Positions 50,985 through 61,197 of a stretch of 64,000 nt of DNA are shown here, in pieces. The notes beneath the pieces were generated by a model, which saw nothing but the letters and a program-made list of their open reading frames with translations, did no database searches and was not told the DNA's origin. The stretch comes from Mangrovimonas futianensis (lineage in GTDB: Bacteria; Bacteroidota; Bacteroidia; Flavobacteriales; Flavobacteriaceae). Numbering within the stretch: the stretch's first letter is position 1; the number at the start of each line of letters is the position of its first letter. The position numbers and the translations under genes are program-made. The DNA lies in assembly GCF_021245805.1 (NCBI RefSeq), contig NZ_JAJJNF010000004.1, positions 124,001 to 188,000 of the forward strand, written 5' to 3'.

Positions 50985-53900
50985 CTAATTACCAAAATTA
51001 TATCTAATTGTAAACCCAGCTCGGATGGTAGTTTGTGGGAAAGCCGTTGAAATTGCGTACTCTGAAAAGGCATAATCAAAATAGAAAATTCCGGAAAGAT
51101 ATTTACTGAATGCGTAATCAGCCGTGAATTTACCAGACCAAATTGTCTGACCAGCGGTTACTTGATTGTTCTCCAAATCCAGATACCTTATAATCGTTTT
51201 GTTATCCCTTAATGACACATCTGCCTTTAAATTCAAATCGCTAACAATTGTTTTAGATGGACCAGCCAATTTAGATTTGATTCTCACATCTTTTACCCTG
51301 TAACCCAAACCTAAAATATACTCGTTTCCTTGAATTTCAGTCAAAAGGTTGTTATCGAAACTTAATGAAAGTAATCTATCCTTTTTCAACTCAGCCAAAA
51401 TTTTGACCGAATTTTTCATTTCCATATCCACCCTTATCAATGGAGTGAACATTTCTGTCAAGTTGATATTTCCGTATAAAATTTTATTCTTGAAATTTCC
51501 ACCTTGATCCAATTCTTCTGGGTTGGAAGGATTATAATCCAAATTGGTTTGGAATTGGTTAATGGTATAATTGGAGCGATACCCATGAATCAATGAAAAA
51601 CGCTTAAATCGATCTTTAAACCATTTAAAATTCATTAATCCAGTATATTTCAAATCCCAGTTTGGAATCGGAACATCCTTTATAGCTGAAGTACTTACGC
51701 CTCCAGCATCCTTTCCTGTATAAGCCGCTACAAACGCTGGCAACAAAACAGCTTGATTGTTTTTCCCAAATCCAATAGGGTAACCCTCATCGTCTCTAGG
51801 AATCGTACCACCTCCATAATAATCAGAAGCCAATCTATCAGCAATCAACAATCGGTTGGATCTAAACTCATTGAATGCTTCAGACACATTCTCGTCACTT
51901 TTGCTGAAAGCACTAGCAATCATCATGGTGGAAATATTGAAATTTCCATAGGTGTTTGGAGTCAAGGATTCGTATTCCAACTCCCCATTGCTATCATTAA
52001 CCCTATAATTTTCAGTGTAGTTTTCAGCGAGTGTTCTATTGGCTACTAAATCAATTTTAAGGTCATTAAAAGGCTCTATATTTGCCGTAAAATCTAGTTG
52101 CTTTAATTTGTTGGAAGTATACTGCTCATTAAAATCTTGATACATGGTCAACCATCCCTTCCTTGCGGCCATTTCTCTTACATCCCTTTGACTACCAAAT
52201 GTAAATCCTACTGTTGGTTTCATGGTTCCAATAAAACCAGGTGTGTTTAAATACCCTGGCAAATAGGTACCATTTGTTTCGGCATAGTTGATTTGGAATC
52301 TTTTTAGACTTGTCAAAATTCCTATTCCGGCATTAAGTAACCCATATTTTTTATTTGATGACTGGGCCTCATCCTTATCCGCCCCCCTATCTACTGTAGG
52401 CTGACCATTTCTTCTTGCGGGCCCACTTGTTCTAGCTGCGGCTGTTCGCCTTGATGATTTCTTTTTCAGACCAATGTAATTATAAAACTTGGTCATGTTA
52501 AAAGTTGAATTCAAATTATGCTGGTTGGCATTTGAAATCGTATTACCTAAATTATAAATCTCCCCATCAATTTCTAAATTCCCAAACAAGTCAGACCCCT
52601 TTTGCCATTGAAATTCTCCATTGTAGGAATAGGTAGCGTCCAAAAATGAAAAGGTTGGTATCTTATTAATCGGTAATTGGTAATTTACCCCCAATTGTTG
52701 GAATTGCCTGTTTGGATCTCCAAAATCAAAAAACCCATCCCAAACATCTAGAGCAGGATCTTGTTCCCCGTTAAAAATATTTCCGTCAATAAAATAGTTT
52801 CTAACAATATTATTGTTTGAAGCCGTAAAATTGACCTGAAGTGATTTGGTAAGATTGTAATTAATGGTATACTGATAATCAAATGTATAATTTCTTTGAT
52901 AAAATTCTTCAAGTCCAATGTTTTCTCCCGTCAAATCAACCTCCCTGAACTTTTGCCTGTTATACCTTCTATTAATATCCGTATTAATGGCAAAACTTGT
53001 CGGCAGCGGATTAAAATTAAAGTCTTTCAAAATTTTCCAATATTCTCCGGTAAACAAAGAATCGTTCTTTTTGAAAGGTTCTATATTAATCGGCTCAAAA
53101 TTGTAAGCATAATTAACTCCAGCTCTTACATTTTGTTGAATGGAATTTTCTATTTCAAAATCCCTATGCTTTACCTTATTATAAGAATAATTAACCGTTA
53201 AATTCTCTACATCGTAGAAGTGCTTCTTGGCGTCTGCCGCTTTCGTCTTTCTTACCCCTATAAAATTGATACTTCTTCTTTTGGTGTAATTTTCAGATTG
53301 CTCTCTTATCACCTCTCTTTCATCATCAGAATTGGCAGCATCTAAACGAGATTCTAATGTTAAATCTTTGTAATACTCATCAAACTTAGGTGTAATCTTC
53401 TCCTCTCCTTGCCCATAATTAAACGGCACCTGAATACCCCATTTTTTTGGTAGTAATTGTCCTAAATTAACATTAGTTACAACATCATATTGAACAACAT
53501 CTTCTCGACTTCTTTCATTAGGCCCTTGTTCTATAGAACCAAATCCAGAAGTACTCTTTCTACCTGTAGCACTAACATTTGCAAAATCTGCTAGGTTGGA
53601 ATCCATACTTAAAATAGCGGCCCAACCTCCTTCATTATCCATGTCGGAAATTCGAAGCTCATTGAACCATAGGGTAGCACATTCATCAGTAGACGACACA
53701 TTCTTAACCCCCACCATTAAAGTCCTTATATCACCAAAATTTGGATTTCCTTTAATAGCAACACGTTGTTGGCCCAAGGTATACGGGTCAAACTCATTAA
53801 CTGGAATCTCGCTTAATGCATCCCCAATTACATCATAAAAAGTGACCTCTCCAGATGTTATACCTCCATCACTAATAGCTTGGGATTTCATATCCTGTAA

Positions 53901-56900
53901 AACGCTCAATGATAAGTTGATTTCATTTTCTTCTGGCCAAAGTTCTTCTCTAGAACTACCTGTACTCACTTTTAAAGGCACTTCAATTTGATAGTAATTA
54001 TCTACCAAGTCATTACCCATCCTAATAAAACCTACCAATTCACCATCACCTAGACCAGGGGTCGCACCTTCCTCGGCGTGCATAAACATTCTCAGTTTTT
54101 TATATTGACGCATGTCAACATTAATGTTTTTATAGACCGCCCGTGCATCATGAGGCTCGAGTTCGCAGACATTAACCACCAATGATTGCTCATTTTGTCG
54201 AATAACCGTATTGTTATTGTACAACTGTTCTGGATCTACTCCTGGAGGAGACAAATAACTTCCGTTATTTTCAATAGTACTTACAACACCAATACTAAAC
54301 TCGGTGTTATCCAAATCTGGATCTCCCTCATCTTCATCCAAAGTTTGAGTATATCTTCTCCATTCACTTCGCACCAAATCTAGAGTACCGAACCTTAAAA
54401 CTGTAGTTTCACTAAACTCTTTCACATACATTCTGGCAAACCGAACAGATCTTAAATCGGAAATACCTCCTATTTGATCAGTAAATTCAGATACTGGAAT
54501 TCTAAACTGGTACCACCTTGGGATTACTGTTTGCCCGTTTGGCAAGCTTCTTACCTGATCATCTTTTATATCAACAATGTAAGGGTGGTTCAAGTTCATC
54601 GAGTTGGGAGCTAGGTCCACTTCATACTCATAGTAACTATCAATGGTATTCATGGTGTTGTCACGATTCACATCCTCAACATCTGGTTGGGTTGTATTAC
54701 CCCTATTCGTGTCTGAAAATGTATCAGGAGAGTTTCCTTCTACACCATTGTACCTTTTATATCGTTCAAAGATATTCCCTGAAGCATTTAAGAAATATAA
54801 ATAATTATCATTAGAAGGATCAGCCAATCCCGAATATGCGGCAGAAATCACGGTTTCCTCCGCATCATTATATCCGTCATACCCCACATCTTGATTGGTT
54901 CGCTCTTGTCCCGAAGTATCAAAAGCATAAATAAGAGATTGGTTCTGTGGATATACTGTTTGCCATTCTGAAACTGGTAACATGGATATATTTCCATCTT
55001 GAGGCAAACCGTTTTCATACATTTTTCGACCATCTTTAAGAACATCCTCAGAAATATTCCCTAGGTTGAAAACCAATTTACCACCAGGATTATTTTCGTT
55101 CTGTTGAAAAGGATCTTGAAGCCAAAACTCAATATACTCCACATTAGCTTGTTCAAAATCTGTAGACGTAATGGCTCGGGTAATTCCTGCCCATGAATCT
55201 GTAGGATTGGTTAAGGTATTTGTAGAAATTTCAACTTCACTCGTCTGAAAATTATAAGGTCCTCTTTCAGCTGGATAATAAACCAAATCCAATGTATTGA
55301 CTACAGTGGTTTGTCCTTGAGCAATGTCCTGATTGGGAAATAATTCTTGAATAAAAACTCTACTAGTATATAAATCTGAAATATCATCGTCTGATATTTC
55401 CCCCGGTCTTTGATTACTAAAGAATATAGGATCAATAGTATACCAGTTTAAAAATGCTCTATCAAAACCATTTTGAAATCCATTTTCATCTTCATCACCT
55501 TCTCCATAAACACGTCCCAGATTTCTTGGTCTACTAGAAAGAAACCAAGTTTGGGGAGATTTTAAGTCAATGTTGTTTTGAGTACCTTCAAAATCATCAA
55601 TATAAGAGGTGGCTTCTCCCTGAAAATCTGTCCCTTTTGGAGCATCAGGCTTTAAATATGCAAATTCACCACGCACCGACAAATTTGAAGGAGCATCTGT
55701 ATCTACATTTGGAAGCTTATTAACCAATCTGGTTAAAAATGGCACTTCAGTTGAATAATTACCATTGATTCCAAAAATATTGTTGTTTATAGATTCTTGT
55801 CCATAATTGGCCTTTTGGGTAATTGGCCTTTCATTTAAGTGCAACCAAGTGGCTCCCAAGACAAAATTCTCATTGAACTTATGCTCAACATTGACACCCG
55901 TAAATCTCTTGGTTTGTTGCCCAAATACAGCATTATTTTCTGTGGATACTTGAATAGGTGTATTAGATGCCAATAAAGCGGGATCCAAAATTTGTACGGT
56001 TCCAGCCTGATAATTCACGGTGTAATCAATACCCTCGACTAAAACCCTTCCTCCAGCTGTCACCTTTACTGAACCTCTAGGAACATTAAACGCACCGATT
56101 GGAATTCCGTTGGCTCCATTCGATTTATAGCGCCCCTTAATCTTAAATTTGTTCTTACTTGCCTCCTCTAAGGCTGCCGTTTTTGTTTCTTTATAAAGAA
56201 CATCAAACACATATTTATCTTGATTTTCATTATAAGAACTCGTGTTATTGTAATCTTCATTACCTACAGCCAAACGGTCGAATAAATACTCCCCAAATGG
56301 TTCTACCGTAGTGAAAATAATCTTCCCGTTTTGGGGAACAACTGTTATTCCTGGATAAAAATCAAAAAATCCATCCCCCCTATTTTGAGGATCATTATTA
56401 AAGTTCAGTCTATCTAAATTGAATAACCTTAGAAGCGTTGTGTTTTCTATCAAATCATCAGGAGGCGTTGAAGATGTAATAGGGTTACCATTTATATCAA
56501 CACCAAAATCGCCACCTACAGGACTAATATAATTGAGTAAAGAGGCTTCATTGTAAAATATATTCAATCTAAAATCATCCTGAGACAATTGATATGCCCC
56601 GGTATCATAGATGTTTTTCATCATTAAATCCCAAATTGGCTGATTGACATTAGTCACTGGGCTTTTCAACATCTTTAAGATCAAACTATTATTGGTAATG
56701 GTCGTTATCCCAGTACCTTGATCGGTGTCTACTCCCGTAGCATCTACCCCATCATTGGCAAATTCACCAACCTGATAAACTTGGCCGCCACTTGTAAATT
56801 GAAACGCTACAGCCAGAACCTCATCATTGTTTAATCTTTGATTTAAGGAGATGTATCCTAATTGCGAATTTAAAGTATACTCTTGGCCTTGATTTAATTT

Positions 56901-58211
56901 TCTTGCATTTTCTAGTTTTGCATAATCCGTTCCCTCATTGACTTGCCCATTTAGAGTTCCAAAACCCTGTTGTACCGTTGCAATATCTCTTATCGCTTCC
57001 GTTAAAATAGACCCCGAACCAATTGAGGTTGGATCAAAATCATTATTACCATTATCTGGAAAAGCATTTGGACCTACATTTATAAAACCTGGCGGAATTG
57101 GGTTTAATACAATGTTATTTGCCTCTAGATCAGGGTTTGATTCACCCAAATCTTGCAACGCCACAATATTCCTAACATTGTTAGTTGTATTATTTCTATT
57201 GGTGATCCACACTTCAATTCTTGTAATTTGGACATTCGAATTGATGAATGGATAACTCGCTAAAGCCTTGTTATAGTTGTCACGGAAGTAATGAGATAAA
57301 AAGAAGTGCCTATTCTCATCATAATCCCGAGCAAAAAACTCAAATTCTTCCAAAGTTCCACCACCTTGAGCCACTACGGTTCGAGTATCAGACCTTTGTT
57401 CTGAGAAGACACCTGTTACTGTTGTCTTTCCAAATTGCAATTGTGTTTTTACACCAAATAAACTTTGGGCTCCAGTAATCAAAGAGCTATTTAAAGGCAT
57501 GTTTACGTTACCAACCTCAATTTTTTGAATAATATCATCTTCTGTTGGGGTATACTCCAATTTGATAATATTCTGAAAATCAAAAGTTGATTCGGTATCA
57601 TAATTGGCCGTAACTTGCAGTCTTGTACCTACTTTACCCAATAAGCTAAGGCTAATCCGTTGATCAAAGTCAAACGTAAAATTACTTCTATTTCTAGGCG
57701 AAAATGTAGGGTTATCTTGCCGCGTATAAAGAACTCCTAGGTCAATCTCGACTGTACCTTGAGGAACCACATTTATGGTATTACCACCAAAAAGAGTTTC
57801 AAATAAACCAGACTTCACATACAATTCTGGTATTAAATTTCGCTGCTCTTCTTCTGAACCCTCCTTTTTTCCATCATAAGCATCGATCTTTTGCTTATAA
57901 TAAGTCATCATTTCCTCCTTAAGAATCAATTCTTGATACTCTTCAGGGGTTAAAATTAAAGGGTAGTTGATATTAAAATTACCTACTGTTTCCGTATAAA
58001 TATATCTATCAGTCATTGGGTCATAGGTATATTTTGATACAATGCTATTTGGATTAGGCATTGTCATATTACCCATGGAATACCCAGTTTTAGTAGTGTC
58101 TTGAGTCGTCTCGTTGGACGGTTCTTGTGAGAAGGCAAGCGAACTCACAAATAGAAAGACAAAAAACAGTAATTTATGGTATGGTTTATTAGTATAGTTG
58201 GTTGTCCTCAA
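50985..58211 (-). CDS. sprA: SprA, type IX secretion system translocon / gliding motility protein
   Basis: A 2408-residue outer-membrane translocon, one of the largest single-chain barrels known, through which type IX substrates leave the cell. A signal peptide (about residues 1-28, ending FSQ) is followed by the characteristic long region with TNYPLIL-type and barrel-strand segments, for example QFGKTTVTGVFSEQRSDTR and FKGRYKSNGANGIP. It ends in RAGFTIRYNFGN with a terminal aromatic-containing strand. The start is TTG at 58211; no in-frame ATG exists before the signal peptide. It begins 8 bases after the ruvA stop and should export the giant type B-sorted protein in this window (inference). 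Confidence 0.96.
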   Translation of the reverse strand: MRTTNYTNKPYHKLLFFVFLFVSSLAFSQEPSNETTQDTTKTGYSMGNMTMPNPNSIVSKYTYDPMTDRYIYTETVGNFNINYPLILTPEEYQELILKEEMMTYYKQKIDAYDGKKEGSEEEQRNLIPELYVKSGLFETLFGGNTINVVPQGTVEIDLGVLYTRQDNPTFSPRNRSNFTFDFDQRISLSLLGKVGTRLQVTANYDTESTFDFQNIIKLEYTPTEDDIIQKIEVGNVNMPLNSSLITGAQSLFGVKTQLQFGKTTVTGVFSEQRSDTRTVVAQGGGTLEEFEFFARDYDENRHFFLSHYFRDNYNKALASYPFINSNVQITRIEVWITNRNNTTNNVRNIVALQDLGESNPDLEANNIVLNPIPPGFINVGPNAFPDNGNNDFDPTSIGSGSILTEAIRDIATVQQGFGTLNGQVNEGTDYAKLENARKLNQGQEYTLNSQLGYISLNQRLNNDEVLAVAFQFTSGGQVYQVGEFANDGVDATGVDTDQGTGITTITNNSLILKMLKSPVTNVNQPIWDLMMKNIYDTGAYQLSQDDFRLNIFYNEASLLNYISPVGGDFGVDINGNPITSSTPPDDLIENTTLLRLFNLDRLNFNNDPQNRGDGFFDFYPGITVVPQNGKIIFTTVEPFGEYLFDRLAVGNEDYNNTSSYNENQDKYVFDVLYKETKTAALEEASKNKFKIKGRYKSNGANGIPIGAFNVPRGSVKVTAGGRVLVEGIDYTVNYQAGTVQILDPALLASNTPIQVSTENNAVFGQQTKRFTGVNVEHKFNENFVLGATWLHLNERPITQKANYGQESINNNIFGINGNYSTEVPFLTRLVNKLPNVDTDAPSNLSVRGEFAYLKPDAPKGTDFQGEATSYIDDFEGTQNNIDLKSPQTWFLSSRPRNLGRVYGEGDEDENGFQNGFDRAFLNWYTIDPIFFSNQRPGEISDDDISDLYTSRVFIQELFPNQDIAQGQTTVVNTLDLVYYPAERGPYNFQTSEVEISTNTLTNPTDSWAGITRAITSTDFEQANVEYIEFWLQDPFQQNENNPGGKLVFNLGNISEDVLKDGRKMYENGLPQDGNISMLPVSEWQTVYPQNQSLIYAFDTSGQERTNQDVGYDGYNDAEETVISAAYSGLADPSNDNYLYFLNASGNIFERYKRYNGVEGNSPDTFSDTNRGNTTQPDVEDVNRDNTMNTIDSYYEYEVDLAPNSMNLNHPYIVDIKDDQVRSLPNGQTVIPRWYQFRIPVSEFTDQIGGISDLRSVRFARMYVKEFSETTVLRFGTLDLVRSEWRRYTQTLDEDEGDPDLDNTEFSIGVVSTIENNGSYLSPPGVDPEQLYNNNTVIRQNEQSLVVNVCELEPHDARAVYKNINVDMRQYKKLRMFMHAEEGATPGLGDGELVGFIRMGNDLVDNYYQIEVPLKVSTGSSREELWPEENEINLSLSVLQDMKSQAISDGGITSGEVTFYDVIGDALSEIPVNEFDPYTLGQQRVAIKGNPNFGDIRTLMVGVKNVSSTDECATLWFNELRISDMDNEGGWAAILSMDSNLADFANVSATGRKSTSGFGSIEQGPNERSREDVVQYDVVTNVNLGQLLPKKWGIQVPFNYGQGEEKITPKFDEYYKDLTLESRLDAANSDDEREVIREQSENYTKRRSINFIGVRKTKAADAKKHFYDVENLTVNYSYNKVKHRDFEIENSIQQNVRAGVNYAYNFEPINIEPFKKNDSLFTGEYWKILKDFNFNPLPTSFAINTDINRRYNRQKFREVDLTGENIGLEEFYQRNYTFDYQYTINYNLTKSLQVNFTASNNNIVRNYFIDGNIFNGEQDPALDVWDGFFDFGDPNRQFQQLGVNYQLPINKIPTFSFLDATYSYNGEFQWQKGSDLFGNLEIDGEIYNLGNTISNANQHNLNSTFNMTKFYNYIGLKKKSSRRTAAARTSGPARRNGQPTVDRGADKDEAQSSNKKYGLLNAGIGILTSLKRFQINYAETNGTYLPGYLNTPGFIGTMKPTVGFTFGSQRDVREMAARKGWLTMYQDFNEQYTSNKLKQLDFTANIEPFNDLKIDLVANRTLAENYTENYRVNDSNGELEYESLTPNTYGNFNISTMMIASAFSKSDENVSEAFNEFRSNRLLIADRLASDYYGGGTIPRDDEGYPIGFGKNNQAVLLPAFVAAYTGKDAGGVSTSAIKDVPIPNWDLKYTGLMNFKWFKDRFKRFSLIHGYRSNYTINQFQTNLDYNPSNPEELDQGGNFKNKILYGNINLTEMFTPLIRVDMEMKNSVKILAELKKDRLLSLSFDNNLLTEIQGNEYILGLGYRVKDVRIKSKLAGPSKTIVSDLNLKADVSLRDNKTIIRYLDLENNQVTAGQTIWSGKFTADYAFSKYLSGIFYFDYAFSEYAISTAFPQTTIRAGFTIRYNFGN

Positions 58212-58218
58212 AATTGGA

Positions 58219-58800
58219 TTATAAATTTTTTAAAGCCTCTTTAATAATCGCTTCAACACTGGCATCAGGTTGATTTGATGTGATTTTATCCACTACTTTC
58301 TCAGATTGTTTTTTATTGAATCCAAGAACCTCTAAAGCAGATAACGCTTCATCCTTATTTGTATTGCTTTTAGCCACCGAAAGTTCATCTATATCATATA
58401 CTTTCAAAATTTTATCTTTTAAGTCCAAAATAACTCGTTGAGCTGTTTTGGCTCCAATTCCTTTAATGGATTGAATTAAACCTACATCCTCAGTGGCTAT
58501 ACCTTCTCGTACTTGCTTGGGTGTTAATGAAGACAGCATGGTTCTGGCTGTACTTGCTCCAATACCACTAACTGAAATAAGCAATCTAAAAATTTCCCTT
58601 TCTGCTAACGATGAAAACCCAAACAATGTATGGGAATCTTCCCTCACTTGAAGATGTGTATACAGCTTTAAATTCTCTTGGTCTGGAATTTGTGAATATG
58701 TGTGCAAGGATATATTTAACAAATATCCTACCCCGTGACAATCAATAACCACATCGGTAGGATTTTTTTCGACAAGTTTGCCTTGTATATGTGTAATCAT
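58219..58800 (-). CDS. ruvA: Holliday junction branch migration protein RuvA
   Basis: A 193-residue RuvA. The N-terminal OB-fold (MITHIQGKLVEKNPTDVVIDCHGVGYL) is followed by helix-hairpin-helix motifs (LISVSGIGASTARTML and SIKGIGAKTAQRVILDLK) and a C-terminal UBA-like domain (EALSALEVLGFNKKQSEKVV). It binds four-way DNA junctions with RuvB, which is not in this window. It is close upstream of sprA, a usual flavobacterial order. Confidence 0.96.
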   Translation of the reverse strand: MITHIQGKLVEKNPTDVVIDCHGVGYLLNISLHTYSQIPDQENLKLYTHLQVREDSHTLFGFSSLAEREIFRLLISVSGIGASTARTMLSSLTPKQVREGIATEDVGLIQSIKGIGAKTAQRVILDLKDKILKVYDIDELSVAKSNTNKDEALSALEVLGFNKKQSEKVVDKITSNQPDASVEAIIKEALKNL

Positions 58801-58819
58801 TAAAACTTAATTAACCTCT

Positions 58820-58849
58820 CAAATGTAATAAAATTATTTGCATTACAAG
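58820..58849 (-). promoter_or_regulatory. Probable ruvA-sprA promoter (CTTG-N18-TACATTTG)
   Basis: A TACATTTG -7 element (complement of 58820-58827) lies about 20 bases before the ruvA ATG. A CTTG 18 bases upstream is an imperfect -33. The -7 sequence is the same as in the gcvH promoter. Confidence 0.45.
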
Positions 58850-61149
58850 GATGTACAAGGATTGACTTTAACCTCCTGTTTTTCCTTTTGTTGGGCATCA
58901 ATTACAGCAATAGCTGTCATGTTTACAATCTCATCTACACTAGCCTCCATTTGAAGAATGTGAGCTGGTTTTCTCAATCCCATCATAATGGGGCCGATGG
59001 AATCGGCTTGATTAAGTTCTTTTAATAATTTATAAGTGATATTCGCGGATTCCAAACTGGGGAAAATAAGGGTGTTTACCTTTTTTCCTGCCAATTTTGA
59101 GAATGGAAAAATGTCTTGAAGCATTTCATGATTTAACGCAAAATCCGTTTGAAGTTCACCATCAACAATCATGTCTGGACAAAACCTATGCAAATAAGAT
59201 ACAGCTTCCTGAACCTTGGTAGCCCTTGGATGGTTTGATGAGCCAAAATTAGAATAAGACGTCATGGCTATAACCGGCTCAATCCCAAACATTTTAACCA
59301 CATGTGATGTCATATGGGCTATTTTGGCCAAGTCTTTGGCTGTTGGATCAATATTAATAGACGTATCACTTAAAAACATGGGGCCTCTTCTTTGGGTAAT
59401 CATCAAATTGGTGGTAGCAATTCGAGAAACCCCATCAGCCAAACCTATTAGTTCTAACATAGGCTTCACCACACTTGGATAGCTACTAGTATATCCAGAT
59501 ATCAAAGCATCAGCATCCCCAGTATTCACCATCATAGCGGCAAAGTAATTCCTTTCCCGCATTTTCTTTTCCGCGGAATAAAGGGTTACTCCTCGTCGCT
59601 TTCGGTTTTTCCAATAAGCCTCAGCATATTTATTCTTTCTTTCAAACTCTTCATCAGATTTAGGATCTACAATATCTATGTCAGCCACAAAATCTATTTC
59701 TTCCATTAATTTTTTAATGGTTTCCTTTCTACCCAATAAAATCGGAATAGCAATTCCTTCATCATGAACAATTTGAGCTGCCTTTAAAACATCCATTTGA
59801 TCACCTTCAGCAAAGACTACTCGTTTCGGATTTAATTTGGCTCTATTTACTAATAACCTTACAAGTTTGTTATCATTCCCAAAACGTTCCAATAAGGAAT
59901 CTGTGTACTTCTCCCAATCTAAAATTGGCTCTGTAGCAACACCACTATCCATTGCTGCCTTTGCAACCGCTGGAGGTACCGTGGCAATTAACCTTGGATC
60001 AAAAGGTTTTGGTATGATATAATCTTTTCCGAAGGTTAAGTAAGTTTCCCCGTAAGCTATATTCACCTGCTCAGGAACTGGTTCTTTTGTCAATTTGGCC
60101 AAAGCTTTTACTGCGGCCATCTTCATGTCTTCATTGATCTTAGTGGCCCTAACATCTAAAGCGCCTCTAAAGATAAATGGAAAACCTAAAACGTTATTAA
60201 CTTGGTTTGGATGGTCACTTCTTCCTGTGGCCATAATAATATCCTTTCTGGTCTTGACAGCCAAATCATAGTCAATCTCTGGATTTGGATTGGCCATGGC
60301 AAACACAATAGGGTTATTTGCCATCGTTAGCAGCATTTCTGGGGAGACTATATCTGCTGTAGAAAGTCCGATAAAAACATCGGCGTCTTCCATAGCATCT
60401 TCAAGGGTGTTCAAATCTTTAGCTGTGGCGAATTCTTCTTTCTCTGGAGTTAAGTTGTCTCTATCCTTTCTAATAACCCCTTTACTGTCCAACATCACCA
60501 TGTTCTCTGTTCTAGCACCACAGGCTTGATAAAGTCTCGAGCAAGAAATCGCCGCAGCTCCTGCACCACTAATAACTATTTGAACATCTTCAATTTTTTT
60601 ATTGGCAAGTTCCAAGGCATTGATTAATGCCGCCGCCGAAATGATGGCCGTACCATGCTGATCATCATGCATCACTGGAATGTCCAGTTCTTCCTTTAAT
60701 CGACGTTCTATCTCAAAAGCTTCTGGAGCTTTGATGTCTTCCAAATTTATCCCTCCAAAGGTGGGTGCTATTTGCTTTACGGTTTGAATAAATTCATCCA
60801 CATTTTCAGTATCCACTTCTATATCAAACACATCAATATCAGCAAAGATTTTGAAAAGCAGTCCTTTACCCTCCATAACAGGTTTAGATGCTTCCGGCCC
60901 AATATTTCCTAGACCTAAGACTGCCGTCCCATTTGAAATCACCGCAACCAAATTCCCTTTGGCCGTATATTTATAAACGTTCTTTTTGTCTTTTTCGATT
61001 TCCAAACATGGTTCTGCAACACCTGGGGAATAAGCAAGAGATAAATCTCTTTGACTTGAATATTTTTTGGTAGGAACCACTTTTATTTTTCCTGGAGTAG
61101 GTTTGGCGTGATATACTAGTGCCTCTCTACGTCTTCTTTCCTTGCTCAT
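58843..61149 (-). CDS. maeB: NADP-dependent malic enzyme (MaeB type, malic domain + phosphotransacetylase-like domain)
   Basis: A 768-residue bifunctional-architecture malic enzyme that converts malate to pyruvate and CO2 with NADP. The malic domain (about 1-380) shows SLAYSPGVAEPCLEI, VISNGTAVLGLGNIGP, MHDDQHGTA and the NAD(P)-binding VISGAGAAAI. The C-terminal part (about 430-760) is a phosphotransacetylase-like domain that is usually regulatory (acetyl-CoA binding) in this family. I place the start at the ATG ending at 61149 (MSKERRRREAL); an upstream in-frame start adds eight residues. Confidence 0.95.
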   Translation of the reverse strand: MSKERRRREALVYHAKPTPGKIKVVPTKKYSSQRDLSLAYSPGVAEPCLEIEKDKKNVYKYTAKGNLVAVISNGTAVLGLGNIGPEASKPVMEGKGLLFKIFADIDVFDIEVDTENVDEFIQTVKQIAPTFGGINLEDIKAPEAFEIERRLKEELDIPVMHDDQHGTAIISAAALINALELANKKIEDVQIVISGAGAAAISCSRLYQACGARTENMVMLDSKGVIRKDRDNLTPEKEEFATAKDLNTLEDAMEDADVFIGLSTADIVSPEMLLTMANNPIVFAMANPNPEIDYDLAVKTRKDIIMATGRSDHPNQVNNVLGFPFIFRGALDVRATKINEDMKMAAVKALAKLTKEPVPEQVNIAYGETYLTFGKDYIIPKPFDPRLIATVPPAVAKAAMDSGVATEPILDWEKYTDSLLERFGNDNKLVRLLVNRAKLNPKRVVFAEGDQMDVLKAAQIVHDEGIAIPILLGRKETIKKLMEEIDFVADIDIVDPKSDEEFERKNKYAEAYWKNRKRRGVTLYSAEKKMRERNYFAAMMVNTGDADALISGYTSSYPSVVKPMLELIGLADGVSRIATTNLMITQRRGPMFLSDTSINIDPTAKDLAKIAHMTSHVVKMFGIEPVIAMTSYSNFGSSNHPRATKVQEAVSYLHRFCPDMIVDGELQTDFALNHEMLQDIFPFSKLAGKKVNTLIFPSLESANITYKLLKELNQADSIGPIMMGLRKPAHILQMEASVDEIVNMTAIAVIDAQQKEKQEVKVNPCTSL

Positions 61150-61170
61150 AAAAACTGGATTAATAAGATA

Positions 61171-61178
61171 CAAATGTA
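61171..61178 (-). promoter_or_regulatory. Probable -7 element of maeB (TACATTTG)
   Basis: TACATTTG on the minus strand, about 20 bases before the proposed ATG, identical to the -7 elements of gcvH and ruvA. No TTTG is seen at the expected -33. Confidence 0.4.
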
Positions 61179-61197
61179 TGAATAGTATCAGTTAAAT

